Below, piece after piece: positions 41,421 to 50,166 of a stretch of DNA of 64,000 nucleotides. The position numbers and the translations under genes are program-made. Numbering within the stretch: position 1 is the first letter of the stretch; the number at the start of each line of letters is the position of its first letter. The DNA comes from Clostridiales bacterium (lineage in GTDB: Bacteria > Bacillota > Clostridia > Christensenellales > Aristaeellaceae). The notes beneath the pieces were generated by a model. It did no database searches and was not told the origin of the DNA. It was given only the letters and a program-made list of their open reading frames with translations. The DNA is taken from the NCBI GenBank assembly GCA_015056325.1, contig SVGL01000001.1, forward strand, positions 186,001 to 250,000. Reading direction: 5' to 3'.

Positions 41421-41855
41421 TTATGCCGATTTCCACTTCATCAGCAGCACACCCGCTGCCATCAGACCCACGCCGACATATTTCTGCCAGGTGAAGGGCA
41501 TCTTCTCCGCGCCCAGCCATCCGAAGGCGTCGATCAGTGCAGCCACCGTCAGCTGCGCCAGCAGGATGGTCGAAATTGCCACAGTGGGGGAGAGCCCTTT
41601 GATGGAAAGCATGACCGTCACCGTGATGACTGGTGCGATGACGCCGCCCAGCCAGGAATACCAGGGCGCCTGACCGATCAGCCGGATGTTGCCCTTGCCG
41701 AAGAAAAAAACGATTGCCATGGCCAGCAGAAAACCCACACCCTGCACCAGTGCATTGGTCTCCAGCACACCCACCTTGTCGCCCAGGCGGGTATTCATCA
41801 CACCGTGAATGCTCATCGCTGCGCCGGCTACCAGCGCACAAAGAAAGCCCAGCAT
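41421..41855 (-). CDS. DMT-superfamily transporter (YdcZ/DUF606 type)
   Basis: The 144-residue membrane protein has about four or five membrane segments and matches the YdcZ (DUF606) group of small drug/metabolite transporters (MSIHGVMNTRLGDKVG, MLSIKGLSPTVAISTILLAQ). Its cargo is not known. AAAGGAG precedes the ATG. It lies 48 bases after the alarmone synthetase gene on the same strand, so it may be the last gene of that operon or be transcribed separately. Confidence 0.75.
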   Translation of the reverse strand: MLGFLCALVAGAAMSIHGVMNTRLGDKVGVLETNALVQGVGFLLAMAIVFFFGKGNIRLIGQAPWYSWLGGVIAPVITVTVMLSIKGLSPTVAISTILLAQLTVAALIDAFGWLGAEKMPFTWQKYVGVGLMAAGVLLMKWKSA

Positions 41856-41903
41856 CGCGTCACACTCCTTTGCGGATAGTATGGCGGGATGTCGGGCATT
41901 TAT

Positions 41904-42578
41904 TCATCTGGTGGATTCGGTTTCTGTGGCGACGATGCTGTCAATTCTGTCATGGATGGACTGCATTTTTTCATCCAGTGCGGCGATGTCGCGACCAACC
42001 TCCTGCAGTTCCTGGCAGATATTCTCCGGCACTTGCCCCGCGGCCTTGTAGCGCAGATCATGTTCCAGCGACGCCCAGAAGTCCATGGCGATGGTGCGAA
42101 TTTGCACTTCCACAGGGATCAACATCCGACCGTCACGCAGGAAAATGGGTATTTCAATGATCAGGTGGAGGCTGCGGTAGCCGTTTGCCTTGGGGTTGCG
42201 GATATAGTCCCGCATCTCCAGCAGGGTGACGTCATCCTGGCTGGTCAGCAGCTGTGCCACGGTGTACACGTCCTGCACGTAGGAGCAGATGACACGGATG
42301 CCGGCGATGTCCTTCAGATTCTCTGTGGCGCTTTGCATGGTGACGGAGAAGTGCTTTCGGTTGAGTTTCTCCATGATGCTGTGGATGGATTTCAGCCGGC
42401 TTTCGATGTGATGGATTGGGTTTCGGCGGTGCCTGAGCTGGAACTCATCGTCCAGGATCTCCAGCTTGGTCTGCACTTCCTTCATGGCAGCGGAATAGCG
42501 GTACTGAATGGAGAAAAACTCATCCATCATTCGCTGAAGGACCGCGCCCATTTCCTGCATTCGATTTTCGTCAGACAT
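41904..42578 (-). CDS. small alarmone synthetase (RelQ/YjbM type)
   Basis: The 224-residue protein has a single (p)ppGpp synthetase domain: LKDIAGIRVICSYVQDVYTV, the G-loop MRDYIRNPKANGYRSLHLII and the catalytic VEVQIRTIAMDFWASLEHDL. It lacks a hydrolase domain, so it only makes alarmone. AGGAGG precedes MSDENRM, while the ORF-track start is 13 residues earlier. Its start is eight bases inside the histidine kinase gene, which ties alarmone production to this two-component system. The usual RelQ is about 210 residues. Confidence 0.9.
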   Translation of the reverse strand: MSDENRMQEMGAVLQRMMDEFFSIQYRYSAAMKEVQTKLEILDDEFQLRHRRNPIHHIESRLKSIHSIMEKLNRKHFSVTMQSATENLKDIAGIRVICSYVQDVYTVAQLLTSQDDVTLLEMRDYIRNPKANGYRSLHLIIEIPIFLRDGRMLIPVEVQIRTIAMDFWASLEHDLRYKAAGQVPENICQELQEVGRDIAALDEKMQSIHDRIDSIVATETESTR

Positions 42579-43947
42579 GGTCTGCCTCCTGTTCGCTGTG
42601 GGCCGGAAGGGAATCATGACGATGGTGACGCGGCGGGCTCACGGGCAGTTCGACGCGGAAGGTGGCACCCTGGTTGGGTGCGCTCGTTACGGTGATGGTG
42701 CCGCCCATCATGTCTACGATGCGCTTCACCAGACTCAGTCCCAGGCCGACGCCCTCCTGCGTGCGGCTCTTGTCTGCCTGATAGAACTTGTCGAAAATGC
42801 GCTTTTGTGCGTCCTCGGTCATACCGCAGCCATGGTCCTGTATCTCCACAATGGCATTGCCCTCGCGGAAGACGCGAACTTCAATTTCACTCTCCGCCGG
42901 GGAGAACTTGATGGCATTCTGGATGATATTCACCCACACCTGGTTGAGCAGCTCCTGATCAGAGGTGACAGACACTTCACTCAGATCAATCTGCCAGCCT
43001 ATATCCTTCTGGCTCCATGCGGGCTCCAGGCGCAGGATGACCTGACGCAGCTGCTCATCAAGCGAGAAGGTGGTGAGAGAGGCCAGGGTTGTCTGCTGTT
43101 CCAGGGCGGAAAGGCGCAGGAGCGTCTCAGACAAACGGGAGAGGCGGTCGCTTTCCTGGGCGATCATGCTGATGTATTCAGCCTTCTGATCCTCGGTGAG
43201 GCTGGGCATCTGCAAAAGCTTGGCAAAGCCGCGGATGGAGGCGATGGGCGTCTTGAACTCGTGGGAAATGCTGCTGATGAAGTCCTTCTGCAAATAGGCA
43301 GTGGAGCCCAGGGCTTCCGTCATGTCGTTGAAGGAACGCATCAGTTCACCCATTTCGCCGGGGTGATCGTCAGGCAGCCGGACGGTGAAGTCACCCTCCT
43401 GTACGCGTTCATGGGCGCGGGTAAGGGTTTGCACGGGTTTGGACAGCCGGAAGGAAGCGAAGGTCGTCATCAGCACGAAGACCGCCAGGAAGCTCAGGGA
43501 GGTGGATATGATGCGGAAGAAAGCCACCACAAACAGTGAGCGACCGTACAGTGAGGAGATGCGCACCACGCCATCCGATAGCTGGACGTAGGTCACGGGG
43601 GATTTGGTCATGTCGTCCAGCACGGTCACCACCTGGCGCATGGACAGCGTGACAGCCAGATCTTCAGGCAGATCGGGGTCGGTGAGATCTACCTGCTCAA
43701 CATGGGTGTCCTCCACATCATCCACCATGCCCAACATCGTGGCCATGGAGAGGTCGGTACGGCTGTCCATCTCCAGCAGGTACACGCCCAGAGCCTGCTG
43801 CTGCAGCTGGAGCTCGCTCTGCACATTCACATGGGCGATGACGTAGGCAAAAAGCAGTGACACCACCGCAGAGAATGCAGCGCTGATGTAAAGTGCGATC
43901 ATCATCCTGCCGCGGAAGGTATAGGGCTGAAAGTAGCGCTTAAGCAT
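42571..43947 (-). CDS. HAMP-containing sensor histidine kinase
   Basis: The 458-residue protein has two membrane segments (about residues 17-37 and 133-157) around an extracellular sensor region, then a HAMP domain (RLSKPVQTLTRAHERVQEGDF), the phosphoacceptor helix with SISHEFKTPIASIRGF (the His of HEFKTP) and an ATPase domain (NIIQNAIKFSP, DHGCGM, GVGLGLSLVKRIVDMMGG). Its start overlaps the response regulator gene by eight bases. The signal is unknown. It overlaps the alarmone synthetase gene at its 3-prime end. Confidence 0.94.
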   Translation of the reverse strand: MLKRYFQPYTFRGRMMIALYISAAFSAVVSLLFAYVIAHVNVQSELQLQQQALGVYLLEMDSRTDLSMATMLGMVDDVEDTHVEQVDLTDPDLPEDLAVTLSMRQVVTVLDDMTKSPVTYVQLSDGVVRISSLYGRSLFVVAFFRIISTSLSFLAVFVLMTTFASFRLSKPVQTLTRAHERVQEGDFTVRLPDDHPGEMGELMRSFNDMTEALGSTAYLQKDFISSISHEFKTPIASIRGFAKLLQMPSLTEDQKAEYISMIAQESDRLSRLSETLLRLSALEQQTTLASLTTFSLDEQLRQVILRLEPAWSQKDIGWQIDLSEVSVTSDQELLNQVWVNIIQNAIKFSPAESEIEVRVFREGNAIVEIQDHGCGMTEDAQKRIFDKFYQADKSRTQEGVGLGLSLVKRIVDMMGGTITVTSAPNQGATFRVELPVSPPRHHRHDSLPAHSEQEADHV

Positions 43948-44617
43948 CGTTTCTGACCGCCTTGTAGCCCAGGCCGCGCACCGTCACGAGGGAGAAATCC
44001 GGGAACACCTCGCACTTTTCGCGCAGCCGCTTGATATGCACGTCCACCGTGCGTTCGTCACTGTCGGAGTCCATGCCCCAGATCTCATCCATCAGTTGTC
44101 GGCGGGTGAAAATCTGCATGGGACTGGAGCAGAGCTTGAACAGGAGGAAGAATTCCTTCTTGGGCAGCGTCAGCAGGGTATCGCCCCGGCGGACGGTCAG
44201 GCTGTCGTAGTCCAGTACGGTCTCGCCAAGGGTGAGGCGGTGACTGGTCATGGCCCGGCTGCGGCGCAGCAATGCCTGTACATGCAGGAGCAGCTCGTCC
44301 AGGTCAACGGGCTTGGTGAGGTAATCATCCGCGCCTGCGGTAAAACCGGTGCGCTTGTCCTGGATGGAATCCCGGGCGGTTACCAGCATGATGGGCAGCA
44401 GGGGATAAGCGCTGCGCAGCTCTGCGGTCAGCTCCCAGCCGTCCATGACGGGCATCATCACGTCTGCGATGACCAGGTCGGGCATCACCCGCTCAATGGC
44501 GTCAAGGGCTTCCTCGCCGTTGGCGGCGGGGATCGTCTGATAGCCGTTCAGCCCCAAAAAGGCACACATCATCCGCTGCAACGCCAGATCATCCTCCACG
44601 ACCATAATTGTAAACAT
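43940..44617 (-). CDS. OmpR-family response regulator
   Basis: The 225-residue protein has a receiver domain with the phosphoacceptor Asp in DLVIADVMMPVMDGWEL and a C-terminal winged helix (KEFFLLFKLCSSPMQIFTRRQLMDEIWG). It should control genes downstream of the kinase. AAAGGAG precedes the ATG. Its promoter has a good -10 and -35. It heads a tight operon with the kinase and alarmone synthetase. Confidence 0.95.
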   Translation of the reverse strand: MFTIMVVEDDLALQRMMCAFLGLNGYQTIPAANGEEALDAIERVMPDLVIADVMMPVMDGWELTAELRSAYPLLPIMLVTARDSIQDKRTGFTAGADDYLTKPVDLDELLLHVQALLRRSRAMTSHRLTLGETVLDYDSLTVRRGDTLLTLPKKEFFLLFKLCSSPMQIFTRRQLMDEIWGMDSDSDERTVDVHIKRLREKCEVFPDFSLVTVRGLGYKAVRNDA

Positions 44618-44641
44618 CTATACCAGCTCCTTTGTGATTCC

Positions 44642-44670
44642 ATTATAGCACAGCTTTATGTATCCTACAA
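44642..44670 (-). promoter_or_regulatory. sigma-A promoter of the response-regulator operon
   Basis: TTGTAG, 17 bases and TATAAT on the minus strand lie about 25 bases before the ATG. Confidence 0.65.
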
Positions 44671-44710
44671 GACAAGTATAGACGGAGGCTGTGAACTGGA
44701 AATGAAGAGC

Positions 44711-45175
44711 TCATTTTGCGTAGAATACCAGCGTCATGCGGTCATTGATGACCTTGCTCTCGCCGGTTTGGCGGTACCCCATTTTCTCATACAGGTGGCA
44801 GTTGCCCTTCTCCTGCAGGATTGTACCGAGCGACCAGTTGCTGCTCCCGTGGATGCGCTCCGCCTCGCGGATGGCCGCCTGTGCTACGCCTCTTCCGCGA
44901 AAATCAGGCAGCACGAATAGGGGCGAAATGCGCTTGGGGGATTCATCGTGGTGATCAATGATACGGATGGCGCCGGCATTCATGCCATCCACCTGGATAA
45001 AGTAGAAGTACGTCGCAGGAAAGGAAAAACGCCACTGTACCTTTTCCAGCTGCTCGTTCCCGGGATTGGTGTCCAAGTCCTGATATCTGTCGAGCAGCTC
45101 CTGAAAGGCAACAAGCTGCATTTTCCATATGGTTTCCGCGTCGTCTACAGATGCGCGGACAAGGGTGACTTCCAT
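44711..45175 (-). CDS. GNAT-family N-acetyltransferase
   Basis: The 154-residue protein has the acetyl-CoA-binding motif ISPLFVLPDFRGRGVAQAAI (R/QxxGxA) and a GNAT fold. Its acceptor substrate is unknown. AAGGAGG precedes MEVTLVR, while the ORF-track start is 17 residues earlier. The gene follows the yigZ terminator on the same strand. The C-terminal LYEKMGYRQTGES is typical of the family. Confidence 0.85.
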   Translation of the reverse strand: MEVTLVRASVDDAETIWKMQLVAFQELLDRYQDLDTNPGNEQLEKVQWRFSFPATYFYFIQVDGMNAGAIRIIDHHDESPKRISPLFVLPDFRGRGVAQAAIREAERIHGSSNWSLGTILQEKGNCHLYEKMGYRQTGESKVINDRMTLVFYAK

Positions 45176-45186
45176 GGTTGCCTCCT

Positions 45187-45224
45187 TAAAAGAAAGCCGC
45201 CGCAGAAAAAGCTCTTGCGGCGGC
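45187..45224 (-). terminator. terminator of the aminotransferase-tyrS-yigZ operon
   Basis: On the minus strand GCCGCCGCAAGA and TCTGCGGCGGC form a long stem followed by TTTCTTTT, immediately after the yigZ stop codon. Confidence 0.85.
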
Positions 45225-45229
45225 AAAGG

Positions 45230-45871
45230 TTATTCCGTTGCGTTCCAAGCCTCGTAGGATTCATCCTCCAGCAGGTACTCGAACTTGGCGTCTGTCAGCC
45301 GGATGAGATCGGCGATCATGGCCTCTGCGTCCTTCTCACGCATCAGCAGGGTGAAGCCGACAGCGGTGGTGAACTCGCTGGATACCAGCTGCACCGGCAT
45401 GGTCTTCAACGCGTGGGCAACGCGATCCCAAAGTGGATAAGCCACCTCGCACAGATAGCGCTGGCTGGGCTCCATGATGACGACCTGTGCGGCCTTGAGT
45501 GCGATGACCGCACCCTGTGTATAGGCTCGTACCAGTCCGCCTGCGCCCAGCAGTACGCCGCCGAAATAGCGTGTTACCACCACGCAGCAGTTGACCACGC
45601 CCTGGGCCTTGAGCACCTCCATCATGGGGAGGCCTGCGGTACCGCCGGGTTCACCGTCGTCGGAATAGCGCATGATGCCGGCATTCCTGCCGATCACATA
45701 GGCGTAGCAGTTGTGCGTCGCGTCCTTGTGCTTGGCGCGGATCTTCTGCAGGAAGGCGAGGGCCTCTTCCTCTGTTTCGCACGGGCAGGCGTAGCCGATG
45801 AAGCGGCTCTTGTTGATGATCACTTCATCGGCTGCTTCCTGCCGCAGCGTCTTGTAGGGCGCGGTGCTCAT
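45230..45871 (-). CDS. YigZ-family (IMPACT-like) protein
   Basis: The 213-residue protein has the UPF0029 signature [21 protein letters not shown] and [16 protein letters not shown], then a C-terminal domain with a ferredoxin-like fold. It resembles IMPACT and YigZ, whose bacterial role is uncertain. It overlaps tyrS by ATGA, so translation is coupled to tyrosyl-tRNA synthetase. It is the last gene of the T-box operon. Confidence 0.88.
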   Translation of the reverse strand: MSTAPYKTLRQEAADEVIINKSRFIGYACPCETEEEALAFLQKIRAKHKDATHNCYAYVIGRNAGIMRYSDDGEPGGTAGLPMMEVLKAQGVVNCCVVVTRYFGGVLLGAGGLVRAYTQGAVIALKAAQVVIMEPSQRYLCEVAYPLWDRVAHALKTMPVQLVSSEFTTAVGFTLLMREKDAEAMIADLIRLTDAKFEYLLEDESYEAWNATE

Positions 45872-47094
45872 TTGAGGATCAGACGGCGGAAGCCCTTCTT
45901 GCCCTTCTGGAGCATCAGGCCGTCCTCGCCAAACTGCTCGGCAGACACCGTGGCGTTCATGTCGGTGACCTTCTCCTCAGCCACAGACACTGCGCCGGCC
46001 TTGATCTGGTTGCGGGCCTCGGACTGGCTCTTGCACAGGCCGGACTTCACCAGCATGGTGGTCACGCGGGCATCCTCTGCCAGCTCGGCTGCGGTCAGCT
46101 CGAAGGAGGGGACGTTGGCGCTGTTCATGCCGCCGCCGAACAGGGAAGCCGCAGCGTCCGCAGCCTTCGCGGCTTCTTCCTCGCCGTGAACCAGCTTGGT
46201 GACCTCGAAGGCGAGCACCTTCTTGGCCTCGTTGATGGCGCTGCCCTCCAGCGCGCCCAGACGACGCACCTCGTCCATAGGCAGGAAGGTCAGCAGACCC
46301 AGGCACTTCTCGACGTCTTTGTCGTCAATGTTGCGCCAGTACTGGTAGAAATCGAAGGGAGAAGTCTTGTTGGGATCGAGCCACAGCGCGCCCTTCTCGG
46401 TCTTGCCCATCTTCTTGCCGTCGTGGGTGAGCAGCAGCTGGAAGGTGCAGGCGAAGGCCTTCTCGTTGTCCTTGCGGCGGACGAGATCAGCGCCGCCCAG
46501 CATGTTGGACCACTGGTCGTTGCCGCCCATTTCCAGTCGGCAGCCGTAGCGGTGGAACAGCTCCAGAAAGTCGTAGGACTGCATGAGCATGTAAGTGAAC
46601 TCGAGGAAGGAAAGGCCATTCTCGCTCTCCATGCGGGCACGGTAGCAGTCGGCACGCAGCATGTTGTTGACGGAGAACATGGAGCCGATGTCGCGCATGA
46701 ACTCAATGAAGTTCAGGTGACGCAGCCAGTCGCCATTGTTGACGATGATGGCCTGGCCCTCGGAGAAGTCCAGGAAGCGGCTCATCTGCTTCTTGATGCA
46801 CTCGACGTTCTGGTCAATGGTCTCGACGGTCATCATCTTGCGCATGTCGGTCTTGCCGGAAGGGTCGCCGATCATCGCGGTGCCGCCGCCCATCAGGGCG
46901 ATGGGCTTGTGGCCGGCCTTCTGCATGTGAGCCATGGCCATGATCGGGATGTAGTGGCCGATGTGCAGGGAATCGGCAGTGGGATCAAAGCCCACGTAGA
47001 AGGTGGTGGGCTCTTCCAGCTGCTTGTACAGCTCGTCTTCGAAGGTGATCTGGGCGATAAAGCCGCGCTCCTTCAGGATGTCAAGAATGTGCAT
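45868..47094 (-). CDS. tyrS: tyrosyl-tRNA synthetase
   Basis: The 408-residue class I synthetase has the HIGH motif (HIGHYIP), [16 protein letters not shown], the tyrosine-binding [14 protein letters not shown], the KMSKS variant [10 protein letters not shown] and a C-terminal S4-like RNA-binding domain. AGGAGG precedes the ATG. It lies 32 bases after the aminotransferase gene and behind a T-box, so its transcription should respond to uncharged tRNA-Tyr. Confidence is very high. Confidence 0.96.
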   Translation of the reverse strand: MHILDILKERGFIAQITFEDELYKQLEEPTTFYVGFDPTADSLHIGHYIPIMAMAHMQKAGHKPIALMGGGTAMIGDPSGKTDMRKMMTVETIDQNVECIKKQMSRFLDFSEGQAIIVNNGDWLRHLNFIEFMRDIGSMFSVNNMLRADCYRARMESENGLSFLEFTYMLMQSYDFLELFHRYGCRLEMGGNDQWSNMLGGADLVRRKDNEKAFACTFQLLLTHDGKKMGKTEKGALWLDPNKTSPFDFYQYWRNIDDKDVEKCLGLLTFLPMDEVRRLGALEGSAINEAKKVLAFEVTKLVHGEEEAAKAADAAASLFGGGMNSANVPSFELTAAELAEDARVTTMLVKSGLCKSQSEARNQIKAGAVSVAEEKVTDMNATVSAEQFGEDGLMLQKGKKGFRRLILK

Positions 47095-47126
47095 GGGAAA
47101 ATCCTCCTTTATGTGTGTCGCTGTTT

Positions 47127-48311
47127 TTATTTCGACGCCTCCGCGATGACTTCGCGGATGACGGCCATTCCGCTGTGGATCTGCTCCACGGTGGAGTTGG
47201 AGAAGTTGAGGCGCAGGGTGTTGTGGTGTCCGCCCTCAGCAAAGAAGTGGGTGCCGGGGACGTAAGCCACGCCGCGGTCAACGCATTTGCTCATCAGCTC
47301 CAGGGCGTTGAGGTGCTCGGGCAGCTCCACCCAGATGAAGAGGCCGCCCTCGGGCTTGGTGTAGGTGGTGCCGGCAGGGAAGGTGCTGAGCTCCTCCATC
47401 ATGGCGTCCATCTGCTCCTTGTAGGAGGCGCAGATGCTCTTGATGTGCTCCGGCAGGAGGTTGCGGCGCAGGAACTGATCGACGATGGCCTGGGTCAGGT
47501 TTGAGGTATGAACGTCGGCGCTCTGCTTGCCCACGGTGCACTTGCGAAGGATGCGGGGATCACCCGCCATGTAGCCCACGCGCAGGCCAGGGGAGATAAT
47601 CTTGGAGAAGGAGCCCAGGAACACCACCCAGCCTTCCTTGTCGTAGGACTTGATGGAGGGCAGCGGCGTGCCGGAATACCGCAGGTCGCGGTAGGGATCG
47701 TCCTCTGCCACGACCACGCCGTACTTCGCAGCCAGCTCGGCAATGGGCCGACGGCGATCCGCCGCAAGGGTCTTGCCGGTGGGGTTCTGGAAGGTGGGGA
47801 TGGTATAGAGGATCTTCGGGTGATGCTTGATGATGGCCTCTTCCAGCTTCTCGATGATGATGCCGTCATCGTCGCTTTCCACGGGCACCAGATTGGCCTC
47901 ATACAGGCGCATGCACTGCATGTTGCCAAGGAACGTGGGGTTCTCCACCAGGATGACGTCGCCGGGGTTGATCAGCGCCTTGCACAGCAGATCCATCGCC
48001 TGGGTGGAACCGGTGGTGGGCAGGATGCCGTCCACCTTGCAGCCAAGAACTTCCTCAGCATAGGTGCGCAGGCTTTCCAGCAGGGGCGCGTAGCCCTCGG
48101 TGGCGCCATACTGGAGGATGGCCTTACCATCCTTTTGCAGCACTTCCTTTGCGATCTCGGCGCAGACGTCGTCCGGCAGGGCGGATTTGGCCGGGTTGCC
48201 GCCCGCGAAAGAGATCATGCCGGGCTTGGCGATGAGCTTGAAGATCTCGCGGATGGCGCTGCCGGACACGTTGTCAAACCGGCTGGCGTACTTCAGTTCA
48301 TCCAGTTTCAT
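47127..48311 (-). CDS. PLP-dependent aminotransferase (class I/II, 2-aminoadipate/aromatic type)
   Basis: The 394-residue protein has a class I aminotransferase fold: [41 protein letters not shown], the [13 protein letters not shown] block and the PLP lysine in [14 protein letters not shown]. It has no MocR-type DNA-binding domain. Because it is the first gene behind a T-box that appears tuned to tyrosine, a role in tyrosine or phenylalanine formation is likely, which is inference. It is followed by tyrS. AGGGAG precedes the ATG. Confidence 0.9.
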   Translation of the reverse strand: MKLDELKYASRFDNVSGSAIREIFKLIAKPGMISFAGGNPAKSALPDDVCAEIAKEVLQKDGKAILQYGATEGYAPLLESLRTYAEEVLGCKVDGILPTTGSTQAMDLLCKALINPGDVILVENPTFLGNMQCMRLYEANLVPVESDDDGIIIEKLEEAIIKHHPKILYTIPTFQNPTGKTLAADRRRPIAELAAKYGVVVAEDDPYRDLRYSGTPLPSIKSYDKEGWVVFLGSFSKIISPGLRVGYMAGDPRILRKCTVGKQSADVHTSNLTQAIVDQFLRRNLLPEHIKSICASYKEQMDAMMEELSTFPAGTTYTKPEGGLFIWVELPEHLNALELMSKCVDRGVAYVPGTHFFAEGGHHNTLRLNFSNSTVEQIHSGMAVIREVIAEASK

Positions 48312-48330
48312 CGTAAATCACTCTCCCTAA

Positions 48331-48607
48331 AATGAAAAACACCTTCTCCGGCAAAACCGGGGAAGGTGATGCATACATCACGGTACCACTTCCGTTCGGC
48401 TGGCATATGCGTCAGCCCTCAGCGAGGAACGATCATTCCTCCCGCGCTGTAACCGGCGCACCGGATGCAACCTACTGACCTCATGGCGTTCAGCACATGG
48501 CTCGGAGCTGTACTTCACCTATTCGCACGCACCGCTTCCTCACAGCGACCGGAAGCTCTCTGAAGATGCATGGCAGGCAGGCTACTCGTCTCCTCATTGC
48601 CCTGATG
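48331..48607 (-). promoter_or_regulatory. T-box riboswitch, probably tyrosine-specific
   Basis: On the minus strand the leader has the conserved AGTGGTACCGTG (T-box core UGGUACC), a GA-rich element (AGAGAG) in the first stem and a terminator hairpin (CACCTTCCCCGG/CCGGAGAAGGTG followed by TTTTT). A TAC triplet in GAAGTACAGC sits where a specifier would be and would read tyrosine, in agreement with tyrS downstream. The specifier is inference by eye. Confidence 0.82.
48335..48368 (-). terminator. T-box terminator hairpin
   Basis: CACCTTCCCCGG and CCGGAGAAGGTG pair around a short loop and are followed by TTTTT; the antiterminator would use the T-box core just upstream. Confidence 0.85.
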
Positions 48608-48613
48608 GATGGT

Positions 48614-48642
48614 ATTATATGCTCTTTTACAGCCCTTGTCAA
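48614..48642 (-). promoter_or_regulatory. perfect-consensus promoter of the T-box operon
   Basis: TTGACA, 17 bases, TATAAT on the minus strand. Its -35 overlaps the -35 of a plus-strand promoter. Confidence 0.85.
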
Positions 48643-48664
48643 GGAGGAATTTTTGTGGTATGAT
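48636..48664 (+). promoter_or_regulatory. promoter of the divergent SH3 gene
   Basis: TTGTCA, 17 bases, TATGAT on the plus strand. The -35 shares five of its six positions with the minus-strand -35. Confidence 0.7.
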
Positions 48665-48700
48665 GATGGCGTATACCTGATATTCAGGAGGATGTGTTCC

Positions 48701-49528
48701 ATGAAGAAGTGGCTGCTGATTATTTTCGCGTGTATACTGCTGATGGCCTCTGCCTTTGCGGAAGAAACGCTCCAGAATGTGGTGATCTACTTCCAGGATG
48801 GCGGTATGGCGCTGCTGCCCGCGGAGATTGGCAATGATGCTGAAGCCCTGGCTGCCTATTGTGCCCAGTACTTCCCCGGACGAATGTACACCACCGACGG
48901 GGATTCCGCCGCGCTGGACTATGACGCGACTCTCTCTGAGGAATGGACAAAGGCGCATTACGGTGAGAACAGCCGTGCGATGCTTGTGCGCCTGGTGAAG
49001 CTCGGCCTTACGCAGACCACTGTTATCACTGCGCAGGGGGATGAGGTCACTGTGCCCAGCCACTGCCTGAAATTTGCTGATGGCGTGGATGCCCAGCATC
49101 TGCTGGGGTTTGTGTATGCGCCTCGTACCGGTGAAGCGACCATCCGCGAAAAAGAAGGCGGCAGCGCCAAGGCGATCGGCAAGGGGAAGACCGGCAAGGT
49201 GGTCGCCATTCTGGAGTATGATGGCGGCAACTTCACCAAGATTCGTTACGATGATATCGAAGGCTATATCCGTACCGACTGCCTGATTTTCCATGATGGC
49301 AAGGAGGGGGCTTTGTGGACCGGTATCCTGCACATCAACGGTGTAAAGGACGGCAGCAAGACTGTTACCATCCGTGCTGACAAATCTACCAGCAAGGCAA
49401 AGGTTGCTGCGTGGGAGACCGGAACCTCTGTGATCGTCCACGCGGAAGACAAAGGCTGGTACACGGTGGAGAAGGATGGCTGGGTCGGCTATGTGCAGAG
49501 CCAGTATCTGACACTGATTCAGGATTGA
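48701..49528 (+). CDS. secreted protein with two bacterial SH3 domains
   Basis: The 275-residue protein has a signal peptide (KKWLLIIFACILLMASAFA) and two SH3-like domains (about residues 155-205 and 215-272, with GEATIREKEGGSAKAIGKG and VTIRADKSTSKAKVAAWETG). The middle region (NNA-rich, residues 25-150) is not recognised. It may bind the cell wall. AGGAGG precedes the ATG. It is divergent from the T-box operon, with which it shares promoter bases. It differs from the larger SH3-repeat protein upstream. Confidence 0.78.
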   Translation: MKKWLLIIFACILLMASAFAEETLQNVVIYFQDGGMALLPAEIGNDAEALAAYCAQYFPGRMYTTDGDSAALDYDATLSEEWTKAHYGENSRAMLVRLVKLGLTQTTVITAQGDEVTVPSHCLKFADGVDAQHLLGFVYAPRTGEATIREKEGGSAKAIGKGKTGKVVAILEYDGGNFTKIRYDDIEGYIRTDCLIFHDGKEGALWTGILHINGVKDGSKTVTIRADKSTSKAKVAAWETGTSVIVHAEDKGWYTVEKDGWVGYVQSQYLTLIQD

Positions 49529-49534
49529 TTATTT

Positions 49535-49562
49535 GGCCTTTCCCCATGGGAAGGGCTTTTTG
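49535..49562 (+). terminator. terminator after the SH3 gene
   Basis: GCCTTTCC and GGAAGGGC pair around CCATG and are followed by TTTTT. Confidence 0.8.
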
Positions 49563-49614
49563 TTACATTTGTTTGAAATACAAATGAATATCCCCCAAAG
49601 AAATGAAAAAAGTC

Positions 49615-49643
49615 TTGCTAAAAAGCCCAAAAAGCTGTATACT
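49615..49643 (+). promoter_or_regulatory. promoter of the yloU-fakA-recG operon
   Basis: TTGCTA, 17 bases, TATACT lie about 105 bases before the yloU start codon. Confidence 0.65.
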
Positions 49644-49751
49644 ACATAATGACCCCGTCTATGGGTATCTTTGGCGTGGAATCACGCCGATTACCCAGCA
49701 GGGGACTGCCCCTGGCACAAGGAGCAAGGAGCAAGGAGGTAGACGCAACCT
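49644..49751 (+). promoter_or_regulatory. structured leader before yloU
   Basis: The leader carries a nested hairpin (GGGTA...GGCGTG/CACGCC...TACCC), a tight hairpin (CAGGGG-ACTG-CCCCTG), and three tandem copies of CAAGGAG, the last forming the ribosome site. I do not recognise it as a known riboswitch class. Confidence 0.45.
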
Positions 49752-50102
49752 ATGGAATGTAAGATCAAAAATGACGTCGGCACGATCTTTATCACGGAGG
49801 ACGTGATGCTCAAGGTCGTGGGTTATGCGGCGCTTGAATGCTACGGCATTGTCGCGATGTCCTCCAAGCGGGCCAAGGATGGCATTGTCGAGTGGCTCGG
49901 CCGGGAGAATCTTTCCAAGGGCGTGCAGATCCGCAATGTGGGCGACATGCTGGATGTGGATCTGTTCATTGTCGTGGAATACGGCATCTCCATTGCGGAG
50001 GTGTGCAAGACCATTGTCGATCAGGTCCGCTACAAGCTGGAGAGCATGACCGGCGTGAAGGTGCGCAAGGTGAACATCTCGGTGGAAGGCATCCGCGTCT
50101 GA
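49752..50102 (+). CDS. yloU: Asp23/Gls24-family envelope stress protein (YloU)
   Basis: The 116-residue protein has the Asp23 pattern ITEDVMLKVVGYAALECYGIVAM and LFIVVEYGISIAEVCKTIVDQVRY. In Firmicutes YloU precedes the FakA-like gene, as here. The family sits at the membrane and is induced by envelope stress. The ribosome site is 12 bases ahead of the ATG, slightly far. The gene begins an operon with fakA and recG. Confidence 0.88.
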   Translation: MECKIKNDVGTIFITEDVMLKVVGYAALECYGIVAMSSKRAKDGIVEWLGRENLSKGVQIRNVGDMLDVDLFIVVEYGISIAEVCKTIVDQVRYKLESMTGVKVRKVNISVEGIRV

Positions 50103-50166
50103 TACCACCGATTAAGCGAACCCTGTGCACGGTCAGCCGGACACAGGCCGAATGGAGGAACGACCT

